Shown here in pieces: positions 43,394 through 52,782 of a DNA stretch of 64,000 bases; the stretch's first letter is position 1, and each line of letters starts with the position of its first letter. The notes beneath the pieces are model-generated. The model was not told where the DNA came from. It saw nothing but the letters and a program-made list of their open reading frames with translations, and ran no database searches. The stretch spans positions 47,538 to 111,537 of the forward strand of contig CAYFFV010000005.1 of NCBI GenBank assembly GCA_964342695.1, in the 5' to 3' direction. The DNA is from CAYFFV01 sp964342695 (lineage in GTDB: Bacteria; Acidobacteriota; Vicinamibacteria; Vicinamibacterales; UBA8438). The position numbers and the translations under genes are program-made.

Positions 43394-44971
43394 TTAGACG
43401 ACTGGAGTTTCTTCAAATTCACCCCATACATCACGCAGCGCATCACACATTTCTCCTACAGTAGCATATGCACGAACAGCGTCAACGATGAGAGGCATCA
43501 AATTTTCCTTCCCGTTAGCCTCTGTTCGTAATACGTCCAAAGCTTTTGAAACAGCACCTGAATCACGGCGTTTTCTTAATTGATGGACCCGTTCAATTTG
43601 TTGCTCCTCCACACTGTCGCAAATTTGTAATATCGGAATATTTGGCATTGTTTCATCAATAAATTGGTTGACTCCAACAATACCTTGGTCACCAGATTCC
43701 ACAGATTGTTGAAAGCTATAAGAACTATCCGCAATTTCCCGTTGGGGATATCCTTCCTCAATTGCTTCAACCATCCCTCCAAAGCCATCAATAGTTTCGA
43801 AGTATTGTTTCGCTCCGGCTTCTAATTCTCCGGTTAATTCTTCCAAGCAATATGACCCGCCAAATGGATCAACGATCTCTGTGATTCCACTCTCATGAGC
43901 AATAACCTGCTGAGTTCGTAAAGCCAAAAGCGCAGCCTCACTAGTCGGAAGTGCAAGCGCTTCGTCCAGTGAATTGGTATGCAAGGAGTTCGCCCCACCT
44001 AAAACAGCCGATAATGCTTGAAGTGCTGTCCTTACCACATTGTTGTAAGGCTGCTGAGCCGTTAACGATACACCTGCCGTTTGAGCATGGAAACGAAGTT
44101 TCCAAGACCTCGAATCGGTTGCCTTAAAACGTTCTTTCATCGTTGTAGCCCACAGACTTCTTGCAGCTCTGTATTTAGCAATTTCCTCAAAAAAATTACT
44201 ATGAGCATTAAAGAAAAAAGAAATCCTTGGCGCAAACCGATCGACCGATAACCCAGCGTCGACACCGTACTGTACATACTCAATTCCATCTCGAAGCGTA
44301 AAAGCCAGTTCCTGAAGCGCAGTGGCACCCGCTTCACGGATGTGGTACCCACTCACAGAAATCGTATTCCACTTAGGCACCTCATCAGCACAAAAAGAAA
44401 ACACATCCGTCACCAGCCGCATCGACGGACGAGGTGGATATATATATTCCTTCTGGGCAATGTATTCTTTCAAAATGTCGTTCTGAATCGTTCCTGAAAG
44501 ATTTTCCCACGCAACCCCTTGCTGTTCCGCCACAACGAGATACATAGCAAAAATTATTGCGGCTGGAGAATTAATCGTCATTGAGGTTGTAATTTCATCA
44601 AGACGAATCCCTTTAAATAACATTTCCATGTCTGCTAAAGAAGCGATACTCACTCCACACTTTCCAACTTCACCCAAAGATAATGAATGATCAGGATCTC
44701 GTCCCATCAAAGTAGGAAGATCGAACGCAACACTAAGCCCTGTGCCACCAGCCTGCAACAATTCACGATACCGTTGGTTAGTCTCTTCTGGAGTCCCAAA
44801 ACCTGAAAACTGCCGCATGGTCCATAACTTCCCCCCATACCCACTTGCGTGAATACCTCGGGTATAGGGAAATTCTCCTGGACCATCGGCTTCACCGACT
44901 GAGTTAGACATTCGCTCACTGTCGGCATATAACGATTTAAATTCAGTAGTTAAACGAGATTTAGAATTCAT
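43394..44971 (-). CDS. icmA: Acyl-CoA mutase large subunit, isobutyryl-CoA mutase-type residues
   Basis: 525 residues: the TIM-barrel domain only, without a fused B12 domain. Blocks TRGIHASGYGGKLWTMRQF, LSVAFDLPTLMGRD, GTIQNDILKEYIAQ, ISVSGYHIREAGA and PYNNVVRTALQA are those of the methylmalonyl-CoA mutase family. Methylmalonyl-CoA mutase uses Tyr89 and Arg207 (P. shermanii numbering) to hold the substrate carboxylate. The matching residues here are Phe55 and Gln173, the same 118-residue spacing and the pair found in isobutyryl-CoA mutase. It therefore probably interconverts n-butyryl- and isobutyryl-CoA. Related mutases with other substrates remain possible. The start overlaps the upstream VWFA gene's stop by four bases. 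Confidence 0.82.
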   Translation of the reverse strand: MNSKSRLTTEFKSLYADSERMSNSVGEADGPGEFPYTRGIHASGYGGKLWTMRQFSGFGTPEETNQRYRELLQAGGTGLSVAFDLPTLMGRDPDHSLSLGEVGKCGVSIASLADMEMLFKGIRLDEITTSMTINSPAAIIFAMYLVVAEQQGVAWENLSGTIQNDILKEYIAQKEYIYPPRPSMRLVTDVFSFCADEVPKWNTISVSGYHIREAGATALQELAFTLRDGIEYVQYGVDAGLSVDRFAPRISFFFNAHSNFFEEIAKYRAARSLWATTMKERFKATDSRSWKLRFHAQTAGVSLTAQQPYNNVVRTALQALSAVLGGANSLHTNSLDEALALPTSEAALLALRTQQVIAHESGITEIVDPFGGSYCLEELTGELEAGAKQYFETIDGFGGMVEAIEEGYPQREIADSSYSFQQSVESGDQGIVGVNQFIDETMPNIPILQICDSVEEQQIERVHQLRKRRDSGAVSKALDVLRTEANGKENLMPLIVDAVRAYATVGEMCDALRDVWGEFEETPVV

Positions 44972-47058
44972 GACCGCAATTTAAAAGCAATAAGTTTTGT
45001 GATGGTGTTCATGAGCGAAGATGCAGTGAACTCTATTACATATTCACCAGGAGCCAAGTGAGCTGTCCATAAATCAACTTGGTTTGGAAATTCAGCGTCA
45101 GTAATCTGAACTTCAAGTGGATACATTACTTCACCCGTTCTACTCAATAGACGTGCTCCCACCTCATCAACTTTCACACCTGATGCGTACGCATTAAACC
45201 GAACCAAAACACGATCTGTGCGACGAAACTCTTGTGTCAATGTTGGTACCGCATCCCAATCAGAAACCAAATTCATCCATTCCATGTGGTTACGTGCACG
45301 AATAAACGTTGGCGTTGTTAACACGAGTTCGGAGCCCGTGAGATCAGGAACGTTGATTTCAATACGCTCACGGTCAAGCACTTCCTCTACATCGTCCTCA
45401 ATCACTACACCTACTTGAACGGTACCTGGCTCAGATAAAAATTCAACTTTATTTGACGTTAAACCGAGACTTTCACGCCCGTCAGGCAACTGTTTTGATA
45501 ATGTTTGACTAGGTACTCTTCCACGGTACAACGCTTCTCCTGTTTCATTCATCGCCGTCAGAAGCACTTGAGCTGGTTGTTCTCCATAATTTCTTCCATC
45601 AGAAACTGGTTCCCACAAAAAAGTAACTTTGGTTTTACCATCTTCACCTTTTTCCATCCCAAACCAAGTGCGAATAAGACGACGTCCACGCCTAGGTTCC
45701 GCTAGGGCCCCAATCGCAACATCTACAGCCTTCGGCGGCTCGTTCTCGGTAGCAGTCATAGCCCGCTCTACATCACGTTCAGTAAGAGCCCAAAATCCTT
45801 GTCGATGCCTTAAGTCAACACCTGTTCGTTTTACACGAACTTCAAGCTCATGAAATTTTCCATCATTGGCGGACCGAGTAGAATTGTAACCGAGTAAATA
45901 ATATGCACTGGAATCATGCAGCATTTGCCTAAGACCAGGTTCAAAGTCATTAGTATTCAGAATCGTTCGGCCATCGGTCTCACTAGCCAAAACATATAAA
46001 GTATCTCTTGTCGCTCGCATCACACGGTCATCGATTGCTCGGCCAACAATGGGTTGACTCATATCAAACTCACTAACTGCAAGCCCACGAGGATCAAGGG
46101 AATAAATCGTGGTATTAAAACGATTTGCCGTGGAGAAAACATCTCTAAGATCGAAAAAAATATTCTGATCGGAAAAAAACTGCGCCGTTTGTTCATATCT
46201 TGGATTCGACTCAACTGGCTCAGAAAGGCCGCCAAACATTTCCGCATTCATATTCCTTAAGACAGGCGGCACATAATTTGAAAATCCCTCGCTAATCAAT
46301 AGAACATTCTTACGCCCCTCTCTCAACGCACCCATACGAATCATTAGTCCCTCAAGCGCCGATAACGACACATCATTTCGAATACGTTCAACGATCTCGG
46401 TGGGATATTGTGAATACCGCTGCTCAAACATATTTACTGGTTGGTAGTCATACTTGCGTCCATAAAAGTTTTCGACCGCTTCAAAAACAGATTCATGGTT
46501 GCGCGTCAGGCGAACATCATCCAGTGGCGTGAGAGGATGCATGAGTCCAACTAAATCCGTGGGAAACAGATTATTCCTAAGAAATTCTGACAACTCTTGA
46601 CCAGCACGGGCACCATTTTCCCAACGGACATGATAGTCATCAAAAAAAATAACGAACACACGCGTGTCGGTTCTAGCAGCTTCTCGCTCTTCGTCAAATC
46701 TATTAATAATAGGACGCGGAGGTTCGGCATCAACATCTTGAATTTGATTAATCTCAATTAACTCAAAAGTTTCAATATCCTGCAGCTCACCATCTTCATA
46801 CACTTCAAACTCTGCAAGGTCTAAATCACGAATATGATTGCCCTCATCATCAGTTGCTATTACATCAACCCGAATAAAATTAATACCCGTTCTGAATACG
46901 GTTTCATCGGGTGATTCCTCAATATTCTGCCCACTAGTCTCATTGCCATCAGAACCCGACGACTGTGGCTGTTGCTCAGCACCCGCAAAGAGACCGAACA
47001 CTAAACATCCAAGAAACACTGTCGCCCATCTAAAACAGAATATGCGCATAGTTAACAT
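44968..47058 (-). CDS. Secreted VWFA-related (Acidobacterial-type) domain protein
   Basis: About 696 residues from an ATG giving MLTMRIFCFRWATVFLG; longer in-frame starts up to 47187 would overlap the divergent dehydrogenase gene. A signal peptide is followed by FIRVDVIATDDEGNHIRDLD and EFEVYEDGELQDIETFEL, the opening of the 'VWFA-related Acidobacterial domain'. The von Willebrand A-like fold then shows VFVIFFDDYHVRW, NVLLISEGFSNY and SAYYLLGYNS. The C-terminal 250 residues are a beta-rich region of unknown type. Such proteins are numerous in Acidobacteriota and lack a proven function. The overlap with the mutase gene suggests cotranscription but gives no functional link. Confidence 0.85.
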   Translation of the reverse strand: MLTMRIFCFRWATVFLGCLVFGLFAGAEQQPQSSGSDGNETSGQNIEESPDETVFRTGINFIRVDVIATDDEGNHIRDLDLAEFEVYEDGELQDIETFELIEINQIQDVDAEPPRPIINRFDEEREAARTDTRVFVIFFDDYHVRWENGARAGQELSEFLRNNLFPTDLVGLMHPLTPLDDVRLTRNHESVFEAVENFYGRKYDYQPVNMFEQRYSQYPTEIVERIRNDVSLSALEGLMIRMGALREGRKNVLLISEGFSNYVPPVLRNMNAEMFGGLSEPVESNPRYEQTAQFFSDQNIFFDLRDVFSTANRFNTTIYSLDPRGLAVSEFDMSQPIVGRAIDDRVMRATRDTLYVLASETDGRTILNTNDFEPGLRQMLHDSSAYYLLGYNSTRSANDGKFHELEVRVKRTGVDLRHRQGFWALTERDVERAMTATENEPPKAVDVAIGALAEPRRGRRLIRTWFGMEKGEDGKTKVTFLWEPVSDGRNYGEQPAQVLLTAMNETGEALYRGRVPSQTLSKQLPDGRESLGLTSNKVEFLSEPGTVQVGVVIEDDVEEVLDRERIEINVPDLTGSELVLTTPTFIRARNHMEWMNLVSDWDAVPTLTQEFRRTDRVLVRFNAYASGVKVDEVGARLLSRTGEVMYPLEVQITDAEFPNQVDLWTAHLAPGEYVIEFTASSLMNTITKLIAFKLRS

Positions 47059-47084
47059 CAAAGATTCGGCATGTTTATGGTTCA

Positions 47085-48278
47085 ATGATAACATCGCTTT
47101 TACACATGACAGATCTTTCTGACATTTCACTTCCTTTAACTGCGTTATCTGAAGAAGAAGAATTTCTTCGGGCAAACGTGCGCGCATTTGCCAAAGCAGA
47201 AATCACACCGCTCGTTCGGCAAATGGACGAAGAAGCCAAAATACCTCAACAACTAATCGACAAACTAAACGAACTCGGTGTTATGGGCATCGAGATACCC
47301 ACCGAGCTCGGAGGCAGTGGTGGCCATTTCTTTTTATCAGTCATTACCGTTGAAGAACTTTCTAGAGTTGATCCTTCTGTGGCGGTGCTTGTCGATGTTC
47401 AAAATACTTTAGTGATAAATGCCATCCTTAGATGGGGCAATCAAGACGTTAAGGAACGTTTTCTTCGACGCCTAGCTGGCGGCACAGTCGGCGCATACGC
47501 TCTTTCAGAATCAAATTCAGGGAGTGATGCATTTTCGATGTCAACAAAAGCCGTACCTGACGGGAAAGATTACATTTTGAGTGGACAAAAATTGTGGATC
47601 ACCAACGCAAACGAAGCTGACATCTTTATAGTCTTTGCAAATGCCGATCCCACCGCGGGACACCGTGGAATCACTGCGTTTTTAGTCAACCGTGACACTC
47701 CTGGATTTACTATTGGGAAAAAAGAAGACAAACTCGGGATCCGTGCGAGCAGTACGTGTGAACTGATCCTAGACGAATGTAGAGTACCCTCAACGGATAT
47801 CCTTGGAGAAATGGGTCGCGGTTACAAGGTTGCCATTGAAACGCTTAACGAAGGCCGTATCGGCATCGGCGCACAAATGATAGGACTCGCCCAAGGAGCA
47901 TTAGATCATGCGCTTTCGTTTGTTCAAACGCGCAAACAATTCAATCGACCAATTAGTGATTTTCAAGCCGTTCAATTTCAACTGGCACAAGCTGCTACAG
48001 ATCTGGAAGCGGCACGACTAACCGTGTACAACGCCGCAAGGCTACGTGATGCACGACTCCCATTTGTCACTGAAGGAGCAATGGCTAAACTCTTCTCTTC
48101 TCAGGTCGCTGAAAGAGTTAGTTCTCTAGCCGTTCAACTTTTTGGCGGCGTCGGTTACACAAAAGACTACCCTGTTGAAAAGCTATATCGCGACGCAAAG
48201 ATTGGTCAGATCTATGAAGGAACTTCAAATATGCAACTTCAAACGATAGCCAAAGAACTGTTGAAAGGTAAGAATTGA
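47085..48278 (+). CDS. Acyl-CoA dehydrogenase
   Basis: 397 residues, or 390 if the ATG at 47106 is used; neither has a clear ribosome binding site. N-terminal helical domain, then AYALSESNSGSDAFSMSTKA (FAD-binding middle domain), WITNANEADIFIVFA, and the C-terminal helices with the catalytic base Glu in IYEGTSNMQLQ (about residue 378), the location used by short- and branched-chain members. It removes two hydrogens from acyl-CoA to give enoyl-CoA. Being divergent from the operon with the B12 mutase, it might act on butyryl- or isobutyryl-CoA, but chain length cannot be read directly. Only about 26 bases separate it from the VWFA gene start, so their promoters overlap. Confidence 0.92.
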   Translation: MITSLLHMTDLSDISLPLTALSEEEEFLRANVRAFAKAEITPLVRQMDEEAKIPQQLIDKLNELGVMGIEIPTELGGSGGHFFLSVITVEELSRVDPSVAVLVDVQNTLVINAILRWGNQDVKERFLRRLAGGTVGAYALSESNSGSDAFSMSTKAVPDGKDYILSGQKLWITNANEADIFIVFANADPTAGHRGITAFLVNRDTPGFTIGKKEDKLGIRASSTCELILDECRVPSTDILGEMGRGYKVAIETLNEGRIGIGAQMIGLAQGALDHALSFVQTRKQFNRPISDFQAVQFQLAQAATDLEAARLTVYNAARLRDARLPFVTEGAMAKLFSSQVAERVSSLAVQLFGGVGYTKDYPVEKLYRDAKIGQIYEGTSNMQLQTIAKELLKGKN

Positions 48279-48329
48279 TTTTTCTTAAAACAGAGAATAC
48301 GTGGCGAGCAGATAGATCAGGTTCAAAAC

Positions 48330-48821
48330 TTAATTATCAAGGATACGAGAGAAAATAGGCTGGAGACGCTCAAGCGTCTGACTTGGTTCCTCAGGAACAA
48401 CACGGGTTTCCCCAACTACTGTCATAAAATTCGTATCCCCATCCCAGCGGGGCACAGCATGAACATGAATATGATCAGGCACACCTGCTCCGGCAGAACG
48501 TCCGACATTAATGCCAACGTTAATGCCGTTCGGTTTATAAGCCTCATTGATTGCTATTTCGGTTGTTCGTATAAATGAACCTAATTCATCCAATTCCTCA
48601 TCGCTCAATTGAGACAGTGTGGATATGTGGCGATTCGGCACAAGCATGAGATGCCCATTATTGTAAGGAAACTTATTTAGAATTATAAAAACATGCTTGC
48701 CTCTATATAGGATTAGCTCTGAATTGTTTGAAAGTGCTGCACAAAAAATACATCCCCCAGCATCTCCTGTAGCTGCAGTCGTCACGTAAGCCATTCTCCA
48801 TGGTGCGCGAAGATGTTCCAC
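48330..48821 (-). CDS. HIT-family nucleotide hydrolase/transferase
   Basis: 163 residues. It begins EHLRAPWRMAYV and has a GCIFC pair, typical of the HIT subgroup with Ap4A phosphorylase/hydrolase-like members. The histidine triad is HIHVHAVPRW, and the NRHISTLSQLSDEE region fits. It probably acts on dinucleoside polyphosphates or nucleoside phosphoramidates. It is convergent with the acyl-CoA dehydrogenase and downstream of the HU/IHF gene. Confidence 0.9.
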   Translation of the reverse strand: MEHLRAPWRMAYVTTAATGDAGGCIFCAALSNNSELILYRGKHVFIILNKFPYNNGHLMLVPNRHISTLSQLSDEELDELGSFIRTTEIAINEAYKPNGINVGINVGRSAGAGVPDHIHVHAVPRWDGDTNFMTVVGETRVVPEEPSQTLERLQPIFSRILDN

Positions 48822-48899
48822 TTTTTAATTAAAATTCTGTGAATTAGAGGCATAACATCCACTTAGAAGACGCCTCAACTTTAAAATTCAGGAACGTTT

Positions 48900-49250
48900 C
48901 TAGATTGACACATCACCAGTAACCACATGAGCCAATGAAGTTTCTCCTACTGGAGAAACTTCTATAGGATCTGGCGACTGATTAATAAGTTCCTTTAATT
49001 CTTTACCAGGCTTAAAATATGGCACTTGCTTGGAAGGAACATCTACCCGATCACCCGTCTTAGGATTCCGACCTTTGCGAGATTCCCGACGACGAAGGCG
49101 AAAACTTCCAAAACCTCGAAGTTCTACTTTTTTCCCACCGTGAAGAGCCTCTGTAATACTTCCCAAAACAGTATCTACTATAACTTCAGAATCCTTCTTG
49201 GTAAGATCAGCGACACGAGCGACTTCTTCTACAAGAGTCGCTTTTGTCAT
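48900..49250 (-). CDS. HU/IHF family DNA-binding protein
   Basis: About 116 residues from the ATG at 49250, which has GGAG six bases upstream; a GTG 15 bases earlier is unlikely. MTKATLVEEVARVADLTKKD, KVELRGFGSFRLRRRESRKG and RNPKTGDRVDVPSKQVPYFK are the HU/IHF core, with the DNA-intercalating arm around RNPKTG. The C-terminal 20 residues are an extra tail. Its place right after rpsA copies the cmk-rpsA-ihfB order of Proteobacteria, so IHF-beta is a reasonable guess, but HU cannot be ruled out. Confidence 0.88.
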   Translation of the reverse strand: MTKATLVEEVARVADLTKKDSEVIVDTVLGSITEALHGGKKVELRGFGSFRLRRRESRKGRNPKTGDRVDVPSKQVPYFKPGKELKELINQSPDPIEVSPVGETSLAHVVTGDVSI

Positions 49251-49290
49251 ACTATCTCCAGACACGGGTTCCTCCAGTTATTTGACTCGA

Positions 49291-51003
49291 CTATGAGTCT
49301 GATGTTTCTTGGCTATGCTTAAAATGATCGCCCAAGGTAACTTCAGGTGATTCACTGGTAGCATAATTCTGCCAGTTATTCTCGTAATCATCAGACGTTA
49401 ATGCTCGAATACTTAAGCCAATCTTTCGTTCATCAGGGCTGAGCTTAATAATCCGCATCTTAATCGTTTCGTCGACTTTAATTTCCGCCACCTGTTCACC
49501 TTGGGAGGAATCGAACTCAGACACATGAATTAAACCTTCAATTCCTTCAGCCAACTCTACAAAAGCGCCGAAATTAGTCACTCTTACAACTTTTCCTTCA
49601 ACAATGGCCCCCACTTTGTTTTCAGCAAAAAAATCATCCCAGACATCAGTTGACATTTGTTTAAGCCCAAGAGACAGACGCTGATTTTCAGGATCGACAC
49701 TCAACACAACGGCCTCAATGTCGTCACCCTTTTTCAAAACCTCAGAAGGATGCGTAAGACGTTTACTCCACGACATATCCGAAACGTGGATAAGGCCATC
49801 GATGCCTTCTTCGACCTCAACAAACGCACCAAATTCTGTCAGATTTCTGACTTTGCCATTAATCTTTGCTCCGATGGGGTAACGTTCTGCAAGTTCATGC
49901 CACGGATTGGTTTCGATTTGCTTGACACCAAGTGAAATACGTCTTGCCTCTTGATCAACGCCAAGCACCATAGCATCGATTGAATCACCAACGTTCAGAA
50001 GCTTGGATGGATGCTTCACACGTTTACTCCAGCTCATTTCAGAAACATGAATCAAACCTTCCACACCAGATTCAAGCTCTGCAAAAGCACCATAATCAGT
50101 CAAGCTCACAATTTTACCACTCACACGTTGACCAACCGGGTACCGGTCTGTCACGGAAGCCCATGGGTCATCATGCAACTGTTTGTACCCTAGAGAAACA
50201 CGTTCAGCTTCAGCATCATACTTGAGCACAACAACCTCAACCTCATCATTAACCTTGTACAGTTCAGAAGGATGTTGGGCTCGCCCCCACGTCATGTCAG
50301 TAACATGCAAAAGACCATCAATACCACCTAGGTCAATAAAAGCCCCATAATCGGTAATATTCTTTACAAGGCCTTTCATAACCTTGCCTTCAGCGATATT
50401 CTCTAATGTAACCTTCTTTTTCTCAGCGTTTTCTTCCTCAAGTAACGACTTACGGGAAAGCACAATGTTTCCACGTTTCTTGTTCACTTTAATAACACGC
50501 ATCCGTAGCTCTTGACCTTTAAGAGCATCAAGGTTTCTCACAGGACGAACATCAATTTGTGAACCAGGAAGAAAAGCTCGAACCCCGATGTCAACAGCTA
50601 AACCACCCTTGACACGCTCAATAACATGACCAATTACAATACGACGGTCGGAATACGCCTGTTCAACCTCATCCCATATTTTCATTTTCTCCGCTTTTTC
50701 GCGAGAAAGGACAATATGGCCATCTCGGTCTTCAGTGCGCTCAAGCAACACATCAACTGAATCGCCAGCTTGCACCGTCACTTGACCACCTTCATCCACA
50801 AACTCAGAAACCGCGATAATGCCCTCAGATTTATACCCAACATCAACTACTACCTCTGAAGACGAAACCTTAAGCACGGTTCCCTTAACCACTTCACCTT
50901 CACTTATGTTTCTGAAACTACTGTTGTAAAGTTCTGTCAAGCGGGCGTGTTCAGCTGGATCAATAGATTCGTCGTCCACTAAAAAATATTCAGCGTCTTT
51001 CAT
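49291..51003 (-). CDS. rpsA: 30S ribosomal protein S1
   Basis: 570 residues with six S1 RNA-binding repeats. The first two are the divergent ribosome-binding ones (GEVVKGTVLKVSSSEVVVDV; IVIGHVIERVKGGLAVDIGV). The other four are canonical, each with an IHVS or LHVT block (GLLHVTDMTW, GLIHVSEMSW, GLIHVSDMSW, GLIHVSEF). The acidic N-terminus (DAEYFLVDDESIDPAEHARL) and the C-terminal tail are ordinary. S1 helps mRNA binding to the 30S subunit. The gene has a 279-base leader region after cmk with a promoter and a perfect 9-base hairpin, a plausible autoregulatory leader. Confidence 0.96.
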   Translation of the reverse strand: MKDAEYFLVDDESIDPAEHARLTELYNSSFRNISEGEVVKGTVLKVSSSEVVVDVGYKSEGIIAVSEFVDEGGQVTVQAGDSVDVLLERTEDRDGHIVLSREKAEKMKIWDEVEQAYSDRRIVIGHVIERVKGGLAVDIGVRAFLPGSQIDVRPVRNLDALKGQELRMRVIKVNKKRGNIVLSRKSLLEEENAEKKKVTLENIAEGKVMKGLVKNITDYGAFIDLGGIDGLLHVTDMTWGRAQHPSELYKVNDEVEVVVLKYDAEAERVSLGYKQLHDDPWASVTDRYPVGQRVSGKIVSLTDYGAFAELESGVEGLIHVSEMSWSKRVKHPSKLLNVGDSIDAMVLGVDQEARRISLGVKQIETNPWHELAERYPIGAKINGKVRNLTEFGAFVEVEEGIDGLIHVSDMSWSKRLTHPSEVLKKGDDIEAVVLSVDPENQRLSLGLKQMSTDVWDDFFAENKVGAIVEGKVVRVTNFGAFVELAEGIEGLIHVSEFDSSQGEQVAEIKVDETIKMRIIKLSPDERKIGLSIRALTSDDYENNWQNYATSESPEVTLGDHFKHSQETSDS

Positions 51004-51108
51004 TTGCTGCAGGCTCTCCTAAATACTCACGGGTAACCACTGGCACTCTAAAGCAAAACGAGGACCTTAAGGCTTTCTATATACCCTCTGAGTCGTGATA
51101 AGTATAGG

Positions 51109-51138
51109 ACTATATGATAGTTAGCGTCGGTCGGTCAA
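51109..51138 (-). promoter_or_regulatory. Promoter of rpsA
   Basis: On the minus strand TTGACC (51133-51138) and TATAGT (51109-51114) are separated by 18 bases. Transcription should begin near 51102, giving a leader of about 100 bases before the rpsA ATG. It lies in the cmk-rpsA gap, between the hairpin and the rpsA start. Confidence 0.5.
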
Positions 51139-51178
51139 CTGTGGATAGTCAAGAGTCGTCTAAAGGACAGTACTCCTC

Positions 51179-51203
51179 ATCTAGTAGACACGAACTACTA
51201 GAT
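51179..51203 (-). repeat. Perfect 9-base inverted repeat in the cmk-rpsA gap
   Basis: Left arm ATCTAGTAG (51179-51187), loop ACACGAA, right arm CTACTAGAT (51195-51203). There is no T-run after it on either strand, so it is not an intrinsic terminator. It lies 41-65 bases upstream of the -35 of the proposed rpsA promoter. Confidence 0.6.
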
Positions 51204-51282
51204 CGATTTGCACACCGGTTGCCAAAAACAGCAAACCCTTTCCTGTAGAGTCACTTACACTGAGCTAGCTTCGCTCTAGTTT

Positions 51283-51957
51283 TTAACGAGAAATCCCATC
51301 GCCAAATCTATCTTCCACAATCTTTAAAACCAGCTTAACAACCGAATCGATTGAGATGTCTGTGGTATCAATGACGGATGCATCTGGAGCTCTAACCAAG
51401 GGTGATGCGTCTCTCGTCCGATCAAGATGATCTCGTCTCGCTAAAGCATCCGCTACAACATCTAATTTACTAACTTGCGACAATCCGTGAGCGGGATCCT
51501 CGGAACGGCGTCTCGCTCGTTCCTGCGGACTAGCATCTAAGTAAATCTTAACAGTTGCATCTGGAAACACGACGGTTCCGATATCACGCCCCTCCATTAC
51601 AACCGCATTATTCTCTGCGAACTGGCGCTGACGAGTAACTAGGACTTTACGAACACCGGGTATTCTGGCCACTGAGGTGGCGGCCAAATCAATTTCAGGG
51701 GTTCTAATATCAGATGTAACGTCGTGCCCGTCAATTAAAATTTTTTGTCCATCCATCTGAATAGCCGCCATCTTGGCAATAGTCACTACGTCAATTTCAT
51801 TATCAAAATTTTTTCCTTCATAGCGAGTTTTCCACGCCACAGCCCGATACATAGCACCCGTATCCACGTGAGTCCATTTCAAAGCATGAGCAATGGCCCG
51901 CGCCACAGTCCCCTTACCCGCACCGGATGGTCCATCGATTGCAATAACTTTTGTCAT
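51283..51957 (-). CDS. cmk: Cytidylate kinase
   Basis: 224 residues. Walker A IDGPSGAGKGTVARAI is at the N-terminus, then HVDTGAMYRAVAW, MEGRDIGTVVFPDA and ARRRSEDP, all standard for CMP kinase. It phosphorylates CMP and dCMP. Its ATG overlaps the rluB stop by four bases, and rpsA follows after 279 bases, the common cmk-rpsA order. Confidence 0.96.
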   Translation of the reverse strand: MTKVIAIDGPSGAGKGTVARAIAHALKWTHVDTGAMYRAVAWKTRYEGKNFDNEIDVVTIAKMAAIQMDGQKILIDGHDVTSDIRTPEIDLAATSVARIPGVRKVLVTRQRQFAENNAVVMEGRDIGTVVFPDATVKIYLDASPQERARRRSEDPAHGLSQVSKLDVVADALARRDHLDRTRDASPLVRAPDASVIDTTDISIDSVVKLVLKIVEDRFGDGISR

Positions 51958-52757
51958 TTTTTTTGACTTCTCAACTGACCACGTTCACTCAATTCCTTAT
52001 TGGCACTTTTGAGCGCGTTGACTTCAAAGCGCGACAGATCGCGATATTGACCCAGCCTGAGAGTTCGATCTGATATTGGACCAATCTTTATTCGGCGAAG
52101 CCTTGCAACGGGGTGACCTATTGCATCTAACATTCGTCTAACCTGACGGTTTCGACCCTCGCGAAGTGTTATCTCCAAAAGTGACTGGGTTTTACTTCGC
52201 CCGCGATTACCACTAATGAGTCGAACATTTAAAGGTGACGTACGGCGCCCCTCCAGAATAATGCCTTGGCGAAGCCGGCGCAGCTGAGTTGCACTGGGCA
52301 CACCCTCTACAGTCACCTGATAGACTCGTTCAACAGAGTGCTTTGGGTGAGTCAATTCTTGAGCAAGCTGACCATCATTCGTCAAAAGCAACAGGCCTTC
52401 TGAGTCGTAATCAAGACGTCCTACGGGATAAACGTAGTCCCGAATCCGAGCAACTAAGTCCGCAACTGTTTTTCGTCTTTCTGGGTCATGTCGTGTAGTT
52501 ACAACTCCCCGGGGTTTATTAACCAAAAGATACCTGCGGCGCGCTTTCGAACCGACCCTACGTCCATCAACACGAATATCGTCTTTTGATTGATCCGCCC
52601 TCGTGCCAAGACGTTTGACAACGTTGCCATTTACTGTAACTCGCCCATCAGTCATTAATTTCTCCGCAGCTCGACGGGAGGCGATCCCTGCCGCAGACAA
52701 TATTTTTTGTAATCTAGATCCTGATTGACTGTCTGGTTCGATTGGCAAATTTTCCAC
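51954..52757 (-). CDS. rluB: Ribosomal pseudouridine synthase, RluB family
   Basis: 267 residues from a GTG. An S4 RNA-binding domain (RLQKILSAAGIASRRAAEKL) is followed by the RsuA/RluB catalytic domain with PVGRLDYDSEGLLLLTNDG, which holds the catalytic Asp, and REGRNRQVRRMLDAIGHPV. It makes pseudouridine in 23S rRNA (position 2605 in E. coli). RluE, RluF and RsuA are relatives, but RluB is the usual gene next to scpB. It lies 25 bases after scpB. Confidence 0.92.
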   Translation of the reverse strand: MENLPIEPDSQSGSRLQKILSAAGIASRRAAEKLMTDGRVTVNGNVVKRLGTRADQSKDDIRVDGRRVGSKARRRYLLVNKPRGVVTTRHDPERRKTVADLVARIRDYVYPVGRLDYDSEGLLLLTNDGQLAQELTHPKHSVERVYQVTVEGVPSATQLRRLRQGIILEGRRTSPLNVRLISGNRGRSKTQSLLEITLREGRNRQVRRMLDAIGHPVARLRRIKIGPISDRTLRLGQYRDLSRFEVNALKSANKELSERGQLRSQKK

Positions 52758-52782
52758 TTGATTTACAAAAACAAAGATATTG

